From contig CAZOGK010000013.1 of the NCBI GenBank assembly GCA_964579295.1, positions 1 to 64,000 on the forward strand: a DNA stretch of 64,000 bases, read 5' to 3'. Below are positions 7,261-15,615 of this stretch, in pieces (position 1 is the stretch's first letter; each line of letters starts with the position of its first letter). Made by a program: the position numbers and the translations under genes. The notes beneath the pieces were generated by a model, which saw only the letters and a list, made by a program, of their open reading frames with translations, had not been told where the DNA came from and made no database searches. Source of the DNA: JAAYYY01 sp964579295. GTDB taxonomy: Bacteria > Chloroflexota > Anaerolineae > Promineifilales > Promineifilaceae.

Positions 7261-8082
7261 ATGACCCAGGTCGATTACCTCGCCATTGGACACGTTACAG
7301 ACGACCAGACGCCAGCAGGACCGACTACCGGCGGCACGGTAGCCTATGCGGGCTGTACGGCGCAGGCGTTGGGTTGCCGCACGGCCATTGTCACCAGCGC
7401 CCGCGCGAGTGATGAGCTGGCGCTCACCCTGCCCTCGCTGGCCGTCCACTGCGTGCCAGCCGCGGCCAACACGACTTTTACCAATACATACACGCCGGCC
7501 GGGCGGCGGCAGCGGCTTCACGCGCTGGCGGCGCCGCTGCGCGCCGGCGATGTGCCCGCCGCCTGGCAGCGCAGCGCCATCGTCCACCTGGCGCCGGTAG
7601 CTGGCGAGGTCGACCCGGGGATGATCCATCTCTTCGGCGACAGCCTGGTCGGCCTAACGCCTCAGGGCTGGATGCGCCGCTGGGATGAGACCGGCCATGT
7701 GTCGGCCACGCGCTGGCAAGGCGCCGCGACCTACTTTCCCCTGGCGGACGCCGTCATCCTCAGCGAGGAAGATTTGCCCGACGTCGATTATCTGGACCTC
7801 TGCCGCCAGGTTGCGCGGCTGCTGGTGGTGACCCAGGGGCCGGCGGGCTGTACGGTCTATCGCGGCGGCGAGTCACGCTCCTTTCCGGCGCCAGAAGTGA
7901 CGGCCCGTGACTTGACCGGGGCCGGCGATGTGTTTGCCGCCACCTTCCTGGTGCGTCTCTCCCAGACGCGGGGCAACCCGTGGGAGGCCGCCCTCTTTGC
8001 CAACCAGGTTGCCGCCGCATCTCTGACGCAGGTAGGGCTGGCGGCAAAGATTGCCCATCTCGCGGCGGTCCTTCAGCCGTAA
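7261..8082 (+). CDS. PfkB-family sugar/nucleoside kinase
   Basis: A cytoplasmic ribokinase-fold kinase of 273 aa. The C-terminal signature DLTGAGDVFAATF holds the catalytic aspartate and the anion-hole glycines; an N-terminal GGTVAYAG segment corresponds to the substrate-binding start of PfkB proteins. The substrate cannot be assigned. The start at 7261 puts MTQVDYLAIG at the N-terminus, typical for the family, and fits the -10 box 8 nt upstream; the alternative ATG at 7243 adds six residues and has an AGGGGTGA site. It is followed after 13 nt by parA. Confidence 0.85.
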   Translation: MTQVDYLAIGHVTDDQTPAGPTTGGTVAYAGCTAQALGCRTAIVTSARASDELALTLPSLAVHCVPAAANTTFTNTYTPAGRRQRLHALAAPLRAGDVPAAWQRSAIVHLAPVAGEVDPGMIHLFGDSLVGLTPQGWMRRWDETGHVSATRWQGAATYFPLADAVILSEEDLPDVDYLDLCRQVARLLVVTQGPAGCTVYRGGESRSFPAPEVTARDLTGAGDVFAATFLVRLSQTRGNPWEAALFANQVAAASLTQVGLAAKIAHLAAVLQP

Positions 8083-8095
8083 GCCGGCCAGCAGC

Positions 8096-8893
8096 ATGAA
8101 GATCTACGCTGTCGTCAATCAGAAGGGGGGCGTTGGCAAGACCACCAGTGTGATCAACATAGGCGCGTTTATGGCCGCCAGCGGTTTACGGGTCCTTATC
8201 GTCGACCTCGATCCCCAGGCCAATGCCACCTCCGGACTGGGCATTGACAAGAACGCCGTCACTCTATCTACCTACGATATCCTCTTGCAGTCGGCCGGCC
8301 TGGACGAGGTCGTCGTCGGTCACGAGGACACGCCCGGCCTCTACCTGCTGCCGGCGAATCCCGCCCTTGCCGGCGCCGAAGTCGAGCTGGTGAACGAGAT
8401 GGCGCGTGAATACCGGCTGCAGCATGCGTTGCAAGCCGCCGGCAGCCAGTACGACTACCTGCTCATCGACTGCCCGCCGAGCCTGAGCCTGCTGACCATT
8501 AACGCCCTGACGGCCGCGCGCGATGGGGTGCTAATCCCCATCCAGTGTGAGTATCTGGCGCTGGAAGGGCTCTCGCAGCTCATGCAGACGCTGGAGATGG
8601 TGCGCCGTTACCTGAACAGCGGGCTGGTCGTGCGCGGCATGTTGATGACGATGTACGACAGCCGCACCAATCTTAGCCGGCAGGTCGTCGAAGAGGTGCG
8701 CTCCCACTTTCCGGGCAAGGTGTTCCGCACCATCATCCCGCGCAATGTGCGCCTCAGCGAAGCGCCCAGCTACGGCCAGCCCATTCACGTCTATGCGCCC
8801 ACCTCGCCGGGGGCGCTGGCCTACCAGATTCTGACGAGCGAGCTGCTGCGCGGCGACGGCGTGTCGCTGCCGGCAAAGGAAAAAGACCGATGA
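8096..8893 (+). CDS. parA: ParA/Soj chromosome-partitioning ATPase
   Basis: A 265-aa deviant Walker ATPase. The N-terminus MKIYAVVNQKGGVGKT carries the deviant Walker A motif at residues 10-16, and LIVDLDPQANATSGLG follows. It acts with ParB on parS DNA to segregate the origin region. It lies 13 nt after the kinase and overlaps parB by 4 nt (ATGA), so the two are translationally coupled. Length and motif order are normal for chromosomal Soj proteins. Confidence 0.95.
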   Translation: MKIYAVVNQKGGVGKTTSVINIGAFMAASGLRVLIVDLDPQANATSGLGIDKNAVTLSTYDILLQSAGLDEVVVGHEDTPGLYLLPANPALAGAEVELVNEMAREYRLQHALQAAGSQYDYLLIDCPPSLSLLTINALTAARDGVLIPIQCEYLALEGLSQLMQTLEMVRRYLNSGLVVRGMLMTMYDSRTNLSRQVVEEVRSHFPGKVFRTIIPRNVRLSEAPSYGQPIHVYAPTSPGALAYQILTSELLRGDGVSLPAKEKDR

Positions 8894-9759
8894 GCAAACG
8901 ACGCGGTCTGGGAAGAGGGCTGGGCGCGCTGATCCCCATCGGCGACGAGGAAGAGCCACAGGCCACCGAGGCGGCGGAGAGCGGCCTGCGTACCGTGCCT
9001 GTCAGCGCGATCCACCCGAACCCCCATCAGCCGCGCAGCCGCATCGACGAAGCCGCACTGCAGGAGCTGGCTGATTCTATCGCCGAGCACGGCCTGCTCC
9101 AGCCGCTGATTGTGCACGACGACGGCGACGGGACATTCACCCTGATTGCCGGCGAGCGCCGCTGGCGGGCTGCCCGGCGCGCCGGCCTGGAAACGGCGCC
9201 GGTGGTCGTCAAGCAGGCCACACCGCAGACGATGCTGGAGCTGGCCCTCATCGAAAATATCCAGCGCGCCGACCTCAACGCGGTGGAGGAGGCGACCGCC
9301 TACCAGCAGCTGGTGGACGAGTTTGGCCTGACCCAGGAAGAAGTGGCGCAGCGCGTCAGCAAGAGCCGGCCGGCCGTGGCCAATGCGCTGCGGCTGCTCG
9401 ATTTGCCTAATAAGGTACAGCAGGCGGTCATTGACGGCGCGATCAGCGGCAGCCATGCGCGCACGCTGGCGGCGCTGCCCACTCCGGAGGCGCAGCTGGC
9501 GCTGCTGCAGACGATCCTCAAGAAAGGGCTCAACGTGCGCCAGACAGAAGAAGCCGTGCGCAAGATGAAGGAAGGCTTTGTCCCCCGCGCCCGCCCGCGC
9601 CCGCCGGCCGAATGGGTCTGGCTGGAGTCCCGCTTCCAGCAGTCGTTAGGGACGCGCGTCAATCTGGAAAAGCGCGGCAGCGGTGGGCGGCTGGTCATTC
9701 ACTTTGCAGACGACGAGGACCTGCAGGCTCTCTTTGAAGCCATTGTGGGCGATGAGTAA
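8890..9759 (+). CDS. parB: ParB/Spo0J centromere-binding protein
   Basis: A 289-aa protein of standard Spo0J layout: a basic N-terminal ParA-stimulating peptide (SKRRGLGRGLGALI), the IHPNPHQPRS box (41-50), the CTP-binding GERRWRA motif (88-94), a helix-turn-helix (about 140-190, QEEVAQRVSKSRPAVANAL) and a C-terminal dimerisation domain. It would load on parS sites and slide as a CTP clamp. No consensus parS (TGTTTCACGTGAAACA) was noticed in the window. Its stop codon is immediately followed by the ATG of map. Confidence 0.95.
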   Translation: MSKRRGLGRGLGALIPIGDEEEPQATEAAESGLRTVPVSAIHPNPHQPRSRIDEAALQELADSIAEHGLLQPLIVHDDGDGTFTLIAGERRWRAARRAGLETAPVVVKQATPQTMLELALIENIQRADLNAVEEATAYQQLVDEFGLTQEEVAQRVSKSRPAVANALRLLDLPNKVQQAVIDGAISGSHARTLAALPTPEAQLALLQTILKKGLNVRQTEEAVRKMKEGFVPRARPRPPAEWVWLESRFQQSLGTRVNLEKRGSGGRLVIHFADDEDLQALFEAIVGDE

Positions 9760-10530
9760 ATGGCAATTCGCCTGAAGTCGCCGGCTCAGATTGCGGCGTT
9801 ACGCGAAGCCAACCGCCTTGTCGCCGAGTCGTTCGTCCTGCTGGAGCAGGCGATCCGGCCCGGCGTCCGCCTCTCTGACCTCGACGAGATGGTTACTGCG
9901 TTCATTACAGAGCGTGGGGCCGAACCGCTCTACAAAGATTATCGCGGCAACCCGCCGACACACCCGCCCTTCCCCGGCACGATCTGCGCCTCGGTCAACG
10001 AAGAGATCTGCCACGGCCTGCCCGATGGGCGGCGGCTGCGCCGCGGCGACATCGTGGGCATCGACATCGGCGTGCGTCTTAACGGCTGGTGCGGCGACGC
10101 CTGCGTCACCTTCCCGGTAGGCCGGGTAACGCCGCAGGCGCAGCGGCTGCTCGACGTGACGCGCGAAAGCCTCTATCTGGGGATTGAAGCCGCCCAACCT
10201 GGCGCCCGGCTGGGCGACATTGGCGCCGCCATCCAGGCCCACGCCGAAGGGCACGGCTATAGTGTCGTGCGTGAATGGGGTGGGCATGGGGTCGGGCGCA
10301 GCCTGCATGAGCCGCCCAGCGTCTCCCACCTCGGTCCGGCCGGGCGGGGCATCCGCCTGCGGCCCGGCATGGTCTTCACCATCGAGCCGATGATTAACGC
10401 CGGCGGCCCGGCCACCAGGCTGCTCGCCGATGGCTGGACCGTAGTCACCGGCGACGGCGCGCTCTCGGCGCAGTTCGAGCATACTATCGCCATCACCGCA
10501 GAGGGCCCTCTGATTCTCTCCCAGCTCTGA
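9760..10530 (+). CDS. map: Type I methionine aminopeptidase
   Basis: A 256-aa enzyme that removes the initiator methionine from new proteins. All expected residues are visible: H85, metal ligands D102, D113, H176, E209 and E240, matching the E. coli set in order and spacing. There is no N-terminal extension. Start and parB stop are contiguous (TAA then ATG), so it is in the parAB operon. The usual neighbours (secY, adk, infA) are absent, so it may be an extra copy or a relocated one. Confidence 0.94.
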   Translation: MAIRLKSPAQIAALREANRLVAESFVLLEQAIRPGVRLSDLDEMVTAFITERGAEPLYKDYRGNPPTHPPFPGTICASVNEEICHGLPDGRRLRRGDIVGIDIGVRLNGWCGDACVTFPVGRVTPQAQRLLDVTRESLYLGIEAAQPGARLGDIGAAIQAHAEGHGYSVVREWGGHGVGRSLHEPPSVSHLGPAGRGIRLRPGMVFTIEPMINAGGPATRLLADGWTVVTGDGALSAQFEHTIAITAEGPLILSQL

Positions 10531-10567
10531 CGTAGCCCACCGCCGGAGCCAGACCCAGGAGCAAACC

Positions 10568-11776
10568 ATGGATAACCAACAACTCGTGCAGGAGAAGATT
10601 GCCCAGGCTACAGAGATTCTCCACGAGCTGGAGATCGATCTCTGGCTCACCTTCGTGCGCGAAACGTCGCTCGCGCCAGACCCGGCGCTGGAGCTGATTC
10701 TCGACGTCGCTCTCACCTGGAAGTCGGCTCTGCTCCTCGACCGTTCCGGGCGGCGCGTCGCCATCGTCGGCCACTTCGACGCCGAGAACGTCCGGGCGCT
10801 GGAAGCCTACGATCAGGTGATCGGCTACCATGAGGGTATCGGCCAGCCGTTGCGCGACGCGCTTGCCAGGCTTGATCCGCGGCAGATTGCTATCAACTAT
10901 TCGGAGGACGACGTCGCCGCCGATGGCCTCTCCACCGGCATGTACCTTTCGCTGCGCCGGCTGCTGCAGGGGACGCCCTATGAGAGCCGGCTAGTCAGCG
11001 CCGAGCGGGTCATCGCCGCGCTACGCGGGCGCAAGAGCGAGAGCGAGGTGGCGCGCGTCCGCCAGGCCATCGCCACCACTGAGGCGCTCTTTGAGGAAGT
11101 CTCGCAGGTCGTGCAGCCGGGAATGACACAGCGGCAAATCGCCGCTTTTGTGCAGGAGCGTATCGACGGGATGGGCCTCGGCTATGCCTGGGATAAGCCC
11201 TACAATCCCATTGTCACCTGCGGGCCCCATTCGGCCATTGGCCACGCGGCGCCGGGCGATACGCCGCTAGAGCGCGGCCACACGCTGCACATGGACCTGG
11301 GCGTGAAGGAGAACGGCTACTGCTCGGATCTGCAGCGCATGTGGTACGTGCTGGACGAGGGGGAAACGGAAGCGCCGCCAGATGTCCAGCACGCCTTTGC
11401 CGTCGTCTATGGGGCGATCAAGGCGGGCGAGGCGGCTCTGCGGCCCGGCGCGCCCGGCTGGCAGGTGGATCAGGCGGCGCGGGAGTATATCGTGGCCCAC
11501 GGCTTTCCCGAGTACCAGCACGCCCTGGGGCATCTGCTCGGCCGTTCGGCGCACGACGGCGCGACCGTGCTTGGTCCCCGTTGGGAGCGCTACGCCGGCA
11601 TTTGCGAGCTGCCGGTCGAGGTGGGCAACGTCTTCACTCTGGAGCTGCACGTTCAGGTTCCCGGCCGGGGGCTCATGAGCCTGGAAGAGGATGTCCTCGT
11701 CACCGAGAATGGGGTCGAGTATCTGAGCACGCCGCAGACGGAGCTGCGCCTCATCCGGCCAGAAAGCGAGTCGTAA
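10568..11776 (+). CDS. M24 family peptidase (Xaa-Pro aminopeptidase-like)
   Basis: A 402-aa two-domain protein: an N-terminal creatinase-type domain (about 1-150) and a C-terminal pita-bread peptidase domain. Metal-ligand segments are visible as MDLGVKENGYCSDL (two Asp), HALGHLLGRSAHDG (His), FTLELHVQ (Glu) and SLEEDVLVTENG (Glu). The family cleaves N-terminal residues before proline, or other peptide bonds. CAGGAGCAAACC precedes the ATG. It is the second M24 enzyme in a row after map and is directly followed by the methyltransferase gene without a gap. Confidence 0.88.
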   Translation: MDNQQLVQEKIAQATEILHELEIDLWLTFVRETSLAPDPALELILDVALTWKSALLLDRSGRRVAIVGHFDAENVRALEAYDQVIGYHEGIGQPLRDALARLDPRQIAINYSEDDVAADGLSTGMYLSLRRLLQGTPYESRLVSAERVIAALRGRKSESEVARVRQAIATTEALFEEVSQVVQPGMTQRQIAAFVQERIDGMGLGYAWDKPYNPIVTCGPHSAIGHAAPGDTPLERGHTLHMDLGVKENGYCSDLQRMWYVLDEGETEAPPDVQHAFAVVYGAIKAGEAALRPGAPGWQVDQAAREYIVAHGFPEYQHALGHLLGRSAHDGATVLGPRWERYAGICELPVEVGNVFTLELHVQVPGRGLMSLEEDVLVTENGVEYLSTPQTELRLIRPESES

Positions 11777-12631
11777 TTGGCCGTGCAGCCAGACCTGATC
11801 GTCCTCTCTTATGTGCAGGCGCGGCCGCTACTGGCGGCGCGGGCGCGCGGCGCCGGCGCGGCGACCACCAGCCTCGACCTGAACCGCACGCACGAGGAGC
11901 TGGCGCTGCTGCCGGAGGGGGTGCAGCTGCCCGATGAGCAGCTCCTGGATTGGGACCTGGTGGAGGCCATTGCCGCCGACGAGTCTGTCTGCTACCAGAT
12001 CGAGGCGGGTGAAGCCTACAAGATCCAGTTCTTTTCCACGGAGCAGAACCGGCACTATACCCTTTATCCCACGCAGGCCGCGCCGACGATGCTCATCTCT
12101 GGGCTGCCCATGCACCGCATCAAAGACACTGATCCCTACCGCGATACGCAGGAGAAGATCAGGGCGGCGCGCCCGGCCGGCCGCGTGCTGGATACGGCCA
12201 TGGGGCTGGGCTACACGGCCATCCAGGCCGCCGCGGCCGCCGACGCCGTTCTGACTGTCGAGCTGGACCCGGTGGTCGAGCAGGTCTGCCGGCTCAACCC
12301 CTGGTCGCAGGCGCTGTTCGACAACCCCAAGATTGAGCGCCGCTTTGGCGACGCCTTTGACGTGGTAGAGAGCCTGGATGATGGGCAATTCAACCGGGTC
12401 ATCCACGACCCGCCCACGTTCAGCCTGGCGGGACACCTTTATTCACAGGAGTTCTACCAAGAGCTGCACCGCGTGCTCACCGACCGGGGCCGGCTCTTTC
12501 ATTATATTGGCGATCTCAAGAGCAAGAGCGGCGCCGGCGTGGCCCGGGGCGTGCGCCAGCGCTTGCTGGCCGCCGGCTTCCAGCGCGTCGCCGACCAGCC
12601 GCGCGCTTTTGGCGTCGTCGCCTTAAAATAG
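11777..12631 (+). CDS. Class I SAM-dependent methyltransferase, COG2521 archaeal type
   Basis: A 284-aa protein. The C-terminal half has motif I (VLDTAMGLGYTAIQAA), an acidic motif II (VELDP), NPWSQALF and HDPPTFSLAG (motif IV), then EFYQELHRVL and GRLFHYIG. This motif series is, from memory, that of COG2521, a family described mainly from archaea. The N-terminal half (about 1-120) is a separate domain of unknown role. The substrate is unknown. It starts at TTG 11777 right after the peptidase stop, with GTG 11783 as alternative; no strong ribosome site is needed if translation is coupled. Confidence 0.75.
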   Translation: MAVQPDLIVLSYVQARPLLAARARGAGAATTSLDLNRTHEELALLPEGVQLPDEQLLDWDLVEAIAADESVCYQIEAGEAYKIQFFSTEQNRHYTLYPTQAAPTMLISGLPMHRIKDTDPYRDTQEKIRAARPAGRVLDTAMGLGYTAIQAAAAADAVLTVELDPVVEQVCRLNPWSQALFDNPKIERRFGDAFDVVESLDDGQFNRVIHDPPTFSLAGHLYSQEFYQELHRVLTDRGRLFHYIGDLKSKSGAGVARGVRQRLLAAGFQRVADQPRAFGVVALK

Positions 12632-12654
12632 CAGCAATGGCACAAGGAGTCCCT

Positions 12655-14310
12655 ATGCTCGCCACACTGGTTCTGACCAACGGCCGCTTCTACACGATGG
12701 ACCCGGCGCAGCCGCAGGTAGAAGCGATTGCCATCCGCGATGAGGTGATCGTGGCTACGGGCAGCAACGACGAAATGCGCGGGCTGCTCACCCCCGGCGG
12801 CGAGTGGCTCGACCTCGACGGGCGCGCCGTCACGCCGGGCCTGGTCGACGCCCACGTTCACTTCCAGTCTTTTGCGCTCAATCTGCAGCGGGTAGAGCTG
12901 CACGAGGTTTCGTCCAAAGAAGAGGCCCTGCGCCGCCTGCAGGCGGCCGCCCAGAAGATTGCACCGGGCAGCTGGCTGCTTGGGCGCGGGTGGACCCAGG
13001 AGCTGTGGGCGGACCGGGCCTTCCCGACGGCGGTCGATCTGGATGCCATCGCGCCCGACGTACCCGTCTATCTCGCCCACAAGAGCGGTCACGCCGCCTG
13101 GGTAAATAGCCGCGCCCTGCGCTTGGCAGGCATCGACGCCGGCGCCGCTGACCCTGCCGGTGGGCAGATCCAGCGGGATAGCAGCGGCGAGCCGACCGGG
13201 ATTCTGCTAGAAACGGCCATGGATCTGGTGGCCGACCTGATCCCGCCGGCGACGGTCAGCGAGGTAGCGGCAGCTATGCGCGCGGCGCAGCCGGTCTGCT
13301 GGCAGGCGGGCCTGACCGGCTTGCACGACTTTGATGGGCGCACCAGCTTTGAGGCGCTGCAAATGCTGCACGAGGCCGGCGAGCTGGGGCTGCGCGTGGT
13401 AAAGAACATACCGGTCTACCGCCTGGACCACGCCATCGGCGTTGGCCTGCGCACCGGCTTTGGCGACGACTGGCTGCGCATTGGCGGCGTCAAGATCTTT
13501 GCCGATGGGGCGCTGGGGCCGCGCACCGCCTCAATGATCGCCCCCTACGAGGGCGAGCCGGACAACCGCGGCATCGCCGTCACCGATAAGGAAGAGATGA
13601 TGGTCCTGGCGGCTGCGGCCAGCGCCCACGGCCTGAGCGTGACCATCCACGCCATTGGCGACCGCGCCAACCACGACGTGCTGGATGTCTACGAGGCGGT
13701 GCGCCGCCAGGAGCTGGCGGCAAGCGGGCTGCCTAACGACAGCCAGGGCGCCGCCCTGACGCAGGCCATCCGGCGTATGCGCGCGCCGCTGCGCCACCGC
13801 ATCGAGCACGTACAGATTATCCATCCCCAGGACCAGCCGCGCCTGGCGGCGCTGGGCGTCATTGCCTCCATGCAGCCAAGCCACGCCACGGCCGATATGG
13901 AGATGGCCGAGCGCTACTGGGGCGAACGGGCGCGCCATAGCTATGCCTTCCGCACCATGCTGGAGAGCGGCGCGACCCTCGTGTTTGGCAGTGACAGCCC
14001 CATCGAGCCGATTGCGCCGCTGCCGGGTCTCTATGCCGCGGTCAGCCGGCGCCGCGCCGATGGCAGCCCCGGCCCCAACGGCTGGTATCCCGAGCAGCGG
14101 TTGAGCCTGGCCGAAGCGGTGCGCGCCTTCACACTGGCGGCCGCCGAGACCAGCGGGCAGGCGGCGCGCCTGGGCAGCATCACAGCTGGCAAGCTGGCCG
14201 ATCTGACGGTCTACAGTCAGGATATCTTCGCGCTCCCACCCGAAGCGCTACTAGAAACGGAGATTGACGCCGCCATCAGCGGCGGCGTCTTCCGCCACCG
14301 GACATTCTAG
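12655..14310 (+). CDS. Amidohydrolase family protein (YtcJ/Amidohydro_3 type)
   Basis: A 551-aa metal-dependent hydrolase. TPGLVDAHVHF holds the HxH metal ligands, HAIGDRANHDVLD and RHRIEHVQI supply further His residues, and FGSDSPIEPI carries the catalytic Asp. Members hydrolyse N-substituted amides or similar compounds; the true substrate cannot be read. The ATG at 12655 was chosen over 12637 because AAGGAG lies 5 nt upstream. It meets the minus-strand ligase gene with only 12 nt between stop codons, with no terminator visible. Confidence 0.85.
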   Translation: MLATLVLTNGRFYTMDPAQPQVEAIAIRDEVIVATGSNDEMRGLLTPGGEWLDLDGRAVTPGLVDAHVHFQSFALNLQRVELHEVSSKEEALRRLQAAAQKIAPGSWLLGRGWTQELWADRAFPTAVDLDAIAPDVPVYLAHKSGHAAWVNSRALRLAGIDAGAADPAGGQIQRDSSGEPTGILLETAMDLVADLIPPATVSEVAAAMRAAQPVCWQAGLTGLHDFDGRTSFEALQMLHEAGELGLRVVKNIPVYRLDHAIGVGLRTGFGDDWLRIGGVKIFADGALGPRTASMIAPYEGEPDNRGIAVTDKEEMMVLAAAASAHGLSVTIHAIGDRANHDVLDVYEAVRRQELAASGLPNDSQGAALTQAIRRMRAPLRHRIEHVQIIHPQDQPRLAALGVIASMQPSHATADMEMAERYWGERARHSYAFRTMLESGATLVFGSDSPIEPIAPLPGLYAAVSRRRADGSPGPNGWYPEQRLSLAEAVRAFTLAAAETSGQAARLGSITAGKLADLTVYSQDIFALPPEALLETEIDAAISGGVFRHRTF

Positions 14311-14322
14311 CGCCGCTCTGGC

Positions 14323-15489
14323 TCAGTCGTAGACGCCTTCGCGCGTCTCGGAGACGAGGTTATCGACGACGGCGTGCAGCGCCTCTTCCCGGTTCTGGTC
14401 GCCGCCGTGCTGCTCGTAGACGGCTACCTGACGGTCGGCGCTGGTGCCGTTCTTGAGGATAGTGTGCACGTAGGAGACCTCCTCGCGGCTGTTCAGGTCG
14501 TCAACCACGTCGTCCACGATCTCCAGCAGCTCCTCCATGAGGGCGGCAAAGGGCAGCGATTCTTGCCGGCCCCAGTCGATCATCTCGCCGTCTACCCCGT
14601 AGCGCACGGCGCGCCACTTATTCTCCGAGGCGTGCATGTGCCGGTAGGCGCGCCAGGAGAGGTTATTCAGCCGCAGCTTGATCAGCTTGGCGCAGATTGC
14701 CTGGAAGAGGGCCGCGATACAGACCGCTTCCTCCACACGCGTGCAAATGTCGGCGATGCGGAACTCCAGCGTATCAAAGACAGGATGCGGGCGGATGTCC
14801 CACCAGATTTTGGCAACCGGGTCGCGCTTGCCGAAGCTGCCCACCTTCATCAGGGCGTCTTCATAAGCCTTATACTCCGCCCAGGAGTGGAAGGAGTGGG
14901 GGATGCCGGTGCGGGGCATCATCTCAAAGATGATGCTGCGATAGGATTTGAGGCCGGTGTTCTTGCCGTGCCAGAAAGGTGAGCTGGTGGAGAGGGCCAA
15001 CAGGTGCGGCACGAAGTAGCGCGCCTGATTCATGACCTCGATCATCAGGTCGGCCATCTGTGGGTTGTCGTGATGGCCGAAGCCAACGTGCACGTGCATG
15101 CCGAAAATGAGCAGGCGGCGGGCCACGCCGCGCATGTCGTCCAGCAGCTCGCGGTAGCGGGCGCCGTCGGTGATCGACTGCTCGTCCCAGCGGGCAAACG
15201 GGTGAGTCGAGGCGGCGGCGATTTTCAGGCCATTGGCCGCGCCCATGTCGCAGACGGCGCGGCGCAGCCGGTGCATCTCCTGCCGCACATCCTTGATGTC
15301 GCGGCAGACATGGCTGCCCACTTCTACCTGCGACTGCATGAACTCCGGCTTGAGATTCAGCCGCTCCGGCCGGGTCTGGTCCTGTGAAAGGAACTCCGAG
15401 ATGTAGGAATGGAGATTGCGCGTCTCGGGATCGATGATCTGGTACTCTTCCTCGACCCCCAGCGTCAGCGGCGGCATGGCGACGGTCAT
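14323..15489 (-). CDS. ybdK: Carboxylate-amine ligase of the GCS2/YbdK family
   Basis: A 388-aa ATP-grasp-like ligase of the gamma-glutamylcysteine synthetase 2 family. Visible signatures are TLGVEEEYQIID at the N-terminus, FGMHVHVGF, and WWDIRPHPVFDTLEFRI. YbdK proteins have weak glutamate-cysteine ligase activity, so the physiological role is uncertain. Start: AAGGAAGGTG precedes the ATG, and a good promoter lies 67-95 nt upstream. It is convergent with the amidohydrolase. A second glutathione-pathway gene is not nearby. Confidence 0.88.
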   Translation of the reverse strand: MTVAMPPLTLGVEEEYQIIDPETRNLHSYISEFLSQDQTRPERLNLKPEFMQSQVEVGSHVCRDIKDVRQEMHRLRRAVCDMGAANGLKIAAASTHPFARWDEQSITDGARYRELLDDMRGVARRLLIFGMHVHVGFGHHDNPQMADLMIEVMNQARYFVPHLLALSTSSPFWHGKNTGLKSYRSIIFEMMPRTGIPHSFHSWAEYKAYEDALMKVGSFGKRDPVAKIWWDIRPHPVFDTLEFRIADICTRVEEAVCIAALFQAICAKLIKLRLNNLSWRAYRHMHASENKWRAVRYGVDGEMIDWGRQESLPFAALMEELLEIVDDVVDDLNSREEVSYVHTILKNGTSADRQVAVYEQHGGDQNREEALHAVVDNLVSETREGVYD

Positions 15490-15555
15490 ACAGCACCTTC
15501 CTTGGCACGGTCAGGATCGCGTGGGCGGCGGCGCAAGCACGATGGAACGGAGCAG

Positions 15556-15584
15556 ATTATATGGAGGGTGACGGCTGGCGACAA
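15556..15584 (-). promoter_or_regulatory. Promoter of the YbdK ligase gene
   Basis: On the minus strand TTGTCG (15584-15579), a 17-bp spacer and a perfect TATAAT (15561-15556) precede the gene, giving a leader of about 60 nt that carries the AAGGAAGG ribosome site. Confidence 0.65.
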
Positions 15585-15615
15585 GCAGGGCAAGTGGCGC
15601 GCGGCGCCACGGTTC

